A model generated the notes under the pieces. It was given only the letters and a program-made list of their open reading frames with translations. It made no database searches and had not been told where the DNA came from. Shown here one piece after another: positions 5,934 through 8,951 of a stretch of 8,951 nt of DNA; position 1 is the stretch's first letter, and each line of letters opens with the position of its first letter. The translations under genes and the position numbers were made by a program. The stretch is from Acidimicrobiia bacterium (GTDB lineage: Bacteria > Actinomycetota > Acidimicrobiia > UBA5794 > UBA11373): the NCBI GenBank assembly GCA_025456165.1, contig JALOLI010000094.1, positions 1-8,951 on the forward strand. The letters run 5' to 3'.

Positions 5934-7457
5934 TCACCCCGTCACCTCCTTGCCCGCAGTCCGGAGCCGCTCCGGGATGCTGTCGCGGCCGTAGATGTCG
6001 TCGAGCGACTCGGTGCGCTTGATGGCCTCGGCCTGATCGCCGTGAATCAGCACTGTGGCGGGCCGCGGCATGGCGTTGAAATTGGAGGCGCTGCTCTCCT
6101 GGTAGGCCCCGGCCTCGAGGATCGCAACCACGTCGCCCATCTCCACGGAAGGCATATGCGCCCCCAGGATTATCTGGTCGGCGTAGCACGAGTGCCCCAC
6201 GATGTCGGCCTTCATCGTGTTGGGGGCATCGGCCTTGTTGGCCACCACGAACGGGTGCCGGTTGTGCTCGAACACCCCACCGGCCAGGAAGAAATAGGTG
6301 GTGTCGAGCAACACCCAGGTGTAGGGGATCGGCTGGGTCTGATGCTTGACCACCTTGATCCTGGCGAGATGCACCGCGGTGTCGCCGTACAGGCACCGCC
6401 CCGGCTCGGTTTGCAGGCGCACTCCGGCGAGGTCGACACCCTGGCGGGCTAGTTCGCGGCTCAGGGTGCGGGTGACGGTGGCGGCGTAGTCCTCGATGGT
6501 GGGGACCGCCTTGGGCTCGGGGTGCTCGGTGAGCGCGTCGAGGATCTTGCCGAGCAGACTGTGGTAGAGCCGCTCGCCCAGGCCGCGCAGCCCGACCAGG
6601 AAGGGGTAACCCAGGCAGGTGGTGAGGAACTCCCAGCGGCTGAACTCCTTGTTGTGGGGGTCGCGCCGGCTGGCCATGCCGCCACCGATGTCGATCTCTT
6701 GCGGCTTCCACCCGTCCCAGGCGCGGCACAGCTCGCCCACGAGGCGGGCGAAGCGCACCATCATCCCTTCCCAGAACCAGAGGCTCGGGTGATGGCGCCC
6801 GGCGTGGAAGTGGAGCCCGACCAGCTCCACATTGGGAGCGGCGATGGCCTTGCGGCCCAGCTCCACCAGGTATTCCGGCGGGATTCCCGACTTGTACACC
6901 TGGACTCCCAGGTCGATGGGGATCCAGAGCTGGGTGAAGTCGGTGCGCCGCCACAGGTTGGGCAGCGCGGGCTTCACCCGCAGGCGGATCTTGGCCACGG
7001 TGCCCAGCTCGGCGGCGATCTCCTGGATCCAATCGATCTCGTGGAGGTCTTCGACCGTGAGGCGCACCCCGGCCTCGAGGCAGCGCCGCAGGTGGGCTTT
7101 GCCCTTGCCGCCGCCGTTCGCCGAGGTTCGTGCGGGGTCTACCCCGGTGCGCAGGGCTCCTTCCAGTTCCTCCGGTGAGTACAGATCCGCTCCGGCACCG
7201 AGATTGGTGAGCAGTTGGCGGATGGCGAGGATGGTGTTGGCCTTCATCGCCGGCATGACGTCGACCGGTCCATGGGGCCAGCCGCGGGCGAAGGCGTCGT
7301 GGAAGCGCCGGTAGTTGTCCCGGATCTGCGCCTCGGAGAACACGAAGATCGGGGAGCCGAAACGTTCCACCAGGGAGGTGGTGTCCACTTCCTCCACGAA
7401 CAGGTGGCCGTCGCGAACGGATAGGCAATCCGGGGGGTGGTGGCCGGGAGCTTGCAT
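5934..7457 (-). CDS. Fold-type III PLP-dependent decarboxylase related to diaminopimelate decarboxylase
   Basis: Starting at ATG 7457 the protein has 507 residues. This start has AAGGAG six bases upstream; an in-frame ATG at 7505 would add 16 residues but has a -10-like sequence over it. Numbering from 7505, the alanine racemase-like barrel holds the PLP lysine in AMKAN (K88), LHFHAGRH at 231-238, IDIGGGM 271-277 and EPGR 367-370. The C-terminal beta domain holds CYAD 440-443 and EAGAY 464-468. These are in the order seen in LysA and in ornithine/arginine/carboxynorspermidine decarboxylases, which release CO2 from an amino acid using PLP. It is about 90 residues longer than typical LysA, with most of the excess around 280-345 before EPGR. 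LysA has CESxD where this has CYAD, so the substrate may not be diaminopimelate. The gene follows a permease gene on the same strand with 96 bases between. Catalytic class is confident; substrate is not. Confidence 0.85.
   Translation of the reverse strand: MQAPGHHPPDCLSVRDGHLFVEEVDTTSLVERFGSPIFVFSEAQIRDNYRRFHDAFARGWPHGPVDVMPAMKANTILAIRQLLTNLGAGADLYSPEELEGALRTGVDPARTSANGGGKGKAHLRRCLEAGVRLTVEDLHEIDWIQEIAAELGTVAKIRLRVKPALPNLWRRTDFTQLWIPIDLGVQVYKSGIPPEYLVELGRKAIAAPNVELVGLHFHAGRHHPSLWFWEGMMVRFARLVGELCRAWDGWKPQEIDIGGGMASRRDPHNKEFSRWEFLTTCLGYPFLVGLRGLGERLYHSLLGKILDALTEHPEPKAVPTIEDYAATVTRTLSRELARQGVDLAGVRLQTEPGRCLYGDTAVHLARIKVVKHQTQPIPYTWVLLDTTYFFLAGGVFEHNRHPFVVANKADAPNTMKADIVGHSCYADQIILGAHMPSVEMGDVVAILEAGAYQESSASNFNAMPRPATVLIHGDQAEAIKRTESLDDIYGRDSIPERLRTAGKEVTG
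5942..5951 (-). promoter_or_regulatory. Perfect Shine-Dalgarno sequence at the end of the decarboxylase gene
   Basis: On the minus strand this reads AAGGAGGTGA, a full match to the anti-Shine-Dalgarno end of 16S rRNA. It lies inside the last codons of the decarboxylase. Seven bases after AGGAGG is GTG 5937, which overlaps the decarboxylase stop as GTGA. The ORF that starts there is only VTDNAAT followed by TGA at 5914-5916. The site should therefore drive either a short leader or the original start of the small membrane protein. Confidence 0.6.
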
Positions 7458-7463
7458 GCGAGG

Positions 7464-7469
7464 CTCCTT
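7464..7469 (-). promoter_or_regulatory. Ribosome-binding site that decides the decarboxylase start
   Basis: AAGGAG on the minus strand lies six bases before ATG 7457, while the longer in-frame start at 7505 has only GGGATAGG directly abutting it. This favours the 507-residue product. Confidence 0.65.
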
Positions 7470-7480
7470 GCTGGAGAAGG

Positions 7481-7497
7481 GCCGGTCCTCGACCGGC
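7481..7497 (-). promoter_or_regulatory. Perfect GC hairpin in the decarboxylase leader
   Basis: GCCGGTC (7481-7487) and GACCGGC (7491-7497) are perfect 7-base complements with a three-base loop. If the -10 candidate at 7504-7509 is used, transcription would begin close to base 7497, placing the hairpin at the very 5' end of the mRNA. Such structures often stabilise transcripts. The dyad could also be an operator, or a terminator for the upstream permease transcript, although no T-run follows. Confidence 0.4.
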
Positions 7498-7503
7498 TGC
7501 TTC

Positions 7504-7509
7504 ATCCTA
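7504..7509 (-). promoter_or_regulatory. Candidate -10 box for the decarboxylase operon
   Basis: TAGGAT on the minus strand fits the TAnnnT pattern of high-GC bacterial housekeeping promoters. It lies 46 bases before ATG 7457 in the gap after the permease gene. No good TTGACA-like -35 element is visible at 16-18 bases upstream, so this is a weak call. Confidence 0.3.
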
Positions 7510-7553
7510 TCCCGGCGAGTCGCGGCCGGCTCGGGGACGGAGAGGGCGGCTCG

Positions 7554-8951
7554 TCACCCGGCGGGGGCGGGGGCGGGCTCGTCGGTGTCCTCGAGGACCC
7601 AGGGCACCGAGGTGACGGCGATGCGGGTGTCGGCGTAGAGGGCGGCCCGGATCCACAGTGCCGACTGGTTGTGCAGCAGCCGCCACGCGGTCGAGGCGAC
7701 GACGAACTCGGGGATGACCACGTTCAGCATGGCCTCATCCCCGGCGCGGCGGGCGGCGCGCTCCAGGTAGTCGAGGACGGTGGTGGTGAGGTCGCGATAG
7801 GGGCTGGCGGCCACCTCCAGGGGGACCTTGACTCCATGCTGGGCCCAGGCGCCCTCCACCCGGGCCCGCTGCTCGGGGTCGATCTCGACGTGCAGCGCCC
7901 GCACCGCGCCGGGGGAAACGGTGCAGGCGTACTGGACGGCTCGCAGGGTGGGGGCGGTCACCTCGGACACGAGGACGACCGTCTCCACCCGGCGCAGGAT
8001 GCCGGCCCGGCTCCGGCCGAAGTCGAGGGAGGTGCCGGCCATGCGCACCAGGCGGCGGCTGACCAGAGTCAGCGAACCGTCGGGACGGGTGTGGCGCGCC
8101 GTTTGGCCGGCGGCCCGGTAGTTGACGTCGACGACGGCCACGCCCGACTCACGGCGCAGGGCCCAGAGGATGCCCAGGGCTCCCTCCCGGTGGCCGAAAG
8201 CATGGCGCCACCGCCGGGTCCCGATCTCCTCGGCGACCACCACCGTCAGCAGGGAGCCGGGCTCGGCCGCCTTGACGCGGCGAACGTGGTCGCGCAGGGT
8301 GGCAGCCACCCCGTCGGGACCGGCGGCGAGGACGGTGAGAGGGATGTCGGCGTGGCGCTCCTGCCAGTGCACCCGCAGCCGATGGTCACCCGGCTCCCGG
8401 ATGTGCCAGGTCTCGAGGTGGTCGGAGTGCAGCAGGCGGGCGAAGCGCAGAGCGCGCTCCAGGTGCTTGCCGGAGCGGGAGGCGAGCACCGCCACCCGGT
8501 GGGGAGAGGGGTGGCCGCAATCCACGGGGCGGACCTGGCGGAGCCGGGAGGCCACCCAGAGGTAGTGGCGGCGCATAGCGGCCATCCCCAGCACGAAGAG
8601 GGGCACCGCCACCATCACGATCCAGGCGCCGTGGGTGAACTTGGCGACGATGACGACCACCAGCACTACCCCGGTGGCCGTGGCCCCGATCGCGTTGAAG
8701 ACCACCGAGCGCTGCCACCCCTTCTCGCGGGAGCGCAGCCAGTGGCGCACCATCCCCGACTGGCTCAGGGTGAAGGAGGTGAACACCCCCACCACATACA
8801 ACTGGATGAGCCGGCTCACCTGGGCCCCGAAGGCGAAGATGAGCAGGGCGGCCAGCAGGGAGACCGCCAGGATCCCGTTGGAGAACACCAGGCGGTCGCC
8901 CCGGTTGCGGAACTGCCGGGGCATCAGGCGATGGCCGGCGAGGATGGCCGA
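7554..8951 (-). CDS. APC-family amino-acid permease with long cytosolic C-terminal domain, N-terminus outside the window
   Basis: The frame is open through the right edge and gives 465 visible residues ending at TGA 7554-7556. An ATG at 8924 is internal: the in-frame residues before it (SAILAGHRL) continue into MPRQFRNRGDRLVFSNGI, the conserved motif between late helices of APC transporters. Likely membrane helices are visible residues 25-42, 48-66 (LYVVGVFTSFTLSQSG), 83-103 and 108-125 (FTHGAWIVMV precedes the last). About 310 hydrophilic residues follow, with alternating strands and helices (HRVAVLASRSG; RVETVVLVSEVTAPTLRAVQYA; MLNVVIPEFVV; HNQSALWIRAALY) like the universal-stress-type cytosolic tails of this subgroup. 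Known relatives import amino acids with cations; the substrate here cannot be read. At least seven or eight helices should lie beyond the window. The decarboxylase gene begins 96 bases downstream on the same strand. Confidence 0.85.
   Translation of the reverse strand, partial: SAILAGHRLMPRQFRNRGDRLVFSNGILAVSLLAALLIFAFGAQVSRLIQLYVVGVFTSFTLSQSGMVRHWLRSREKGWQRSVVFNAIGATATGVVLVVVIVAKFTHGAWIVMVAVPLFVLGMAAMRRHYLWVASRLRQVRPVDCGHPSPHRVAVLASRSGKHLERALRFARLLHSDHLETWHIREPGDHRLRVHWQERHADIPLTVLAAGPDGVAATLRDHVRRVKAAEPGSLLTVVVAEEIGTRRWRHAFGHREGALGILWALRRESGVAVVDVNYRAAGQTARHTRPDGSLTLVSRRLVRMAGTSLDFGRSRAGILRRVETVVLVSEVTAPTLRAVQYACTVSPGAVRALHVEIDPEQRARVEGAWAQHGVKVPLEVAASPYRDLTTTVLDYLERAARRAGDEAMLNVVIPEFVVASTAWRLLHNQSALWIRAALYADTRIAVTSVPWVLEDTDEPAPAPAG

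Noticed and set aside
5914..5937. Seven-codon ORF as an attenuation leader peptide
   Set aside because: It has no run of a single amino acid's codons and no terminator/antiterminator pair follows. It is kept only as part of the start-site puzzle.
5586..6452. A 288-codon open frame on the + strand
   Set aside because: It is antisense to the decarboxylase and the small membrane protein, and its composition is that of a shadow frame.

Overview
The window is very GC-rich, roughly 70% by eye, with dense genes, GTG starts and short or overlapping gene junctions. This fits a high-GC bacterium. An uncultured Actinomycetota lineage is the best guess and Chloroflexota is a second possibility. There is no rRNA gene in the window, so the assignment stays tentative. 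I saw no insertion sequence, CRISPR array, tRNA or phage gene.

Layout: the left edge (1-328, + strand) holds the 3' end of a ribosomal silencing factor (RsfS/iojap) gene. Everything else lies on the minus strand and reads right to left. From the right edge these are: the C-terminal part of an APC-type amino-acid permease with a long cytosolic tail (7554-8951); a fold-type III PLP decarboxylase related to diaminopimelate decarboxylase (5934-7457); a small three-helix membrane protein (5652-5897); a short-chain dehydrogenase resembling 3-ketodihydrosphingosine reductase, whose reading frame is broken near its N-terminus (4933-5644); a HEAT-repeat protein (2850-4766); an HD-GYP phosphodiesterase (1483-2853); and a TGS-domain GTPase of the OBG/DRG class (400-1416).

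Two transcription units are likely. The first is decarboxylase, small membrane protein and SDR, packed with a GTGA overlap or a few bases between them. It may start at a promoter just upstream of the decarboxylase, whose 5' leader carries a perfect GC hairpin. The permease lies upstream on the same strand, so substrate import coupled to decarboxylation is possible but unproven. The second is HEAT protein, HD-GYP protein and GTPase. The first two overlap by ATGA, and the GTPase follows after 66 bases.

The most interesting point is the second unit. The HEAT protein and the HD-GYP protein appear to share a homologous N-terminal region of about 90 residues, perhaps extending to about 180. They look like a duplicated sensor or scaffold module fused once to HEAT repeats and once to a probable c-di-GMP phosphodiesterase, and they are followed by an unusual GTPase. 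The second point of interest is damage or recoding in the 5' part of the SDR and at the start of the small membrane protein. One site coincides with a strong GC hairpin. This could be real gene decay or a local assembly error.
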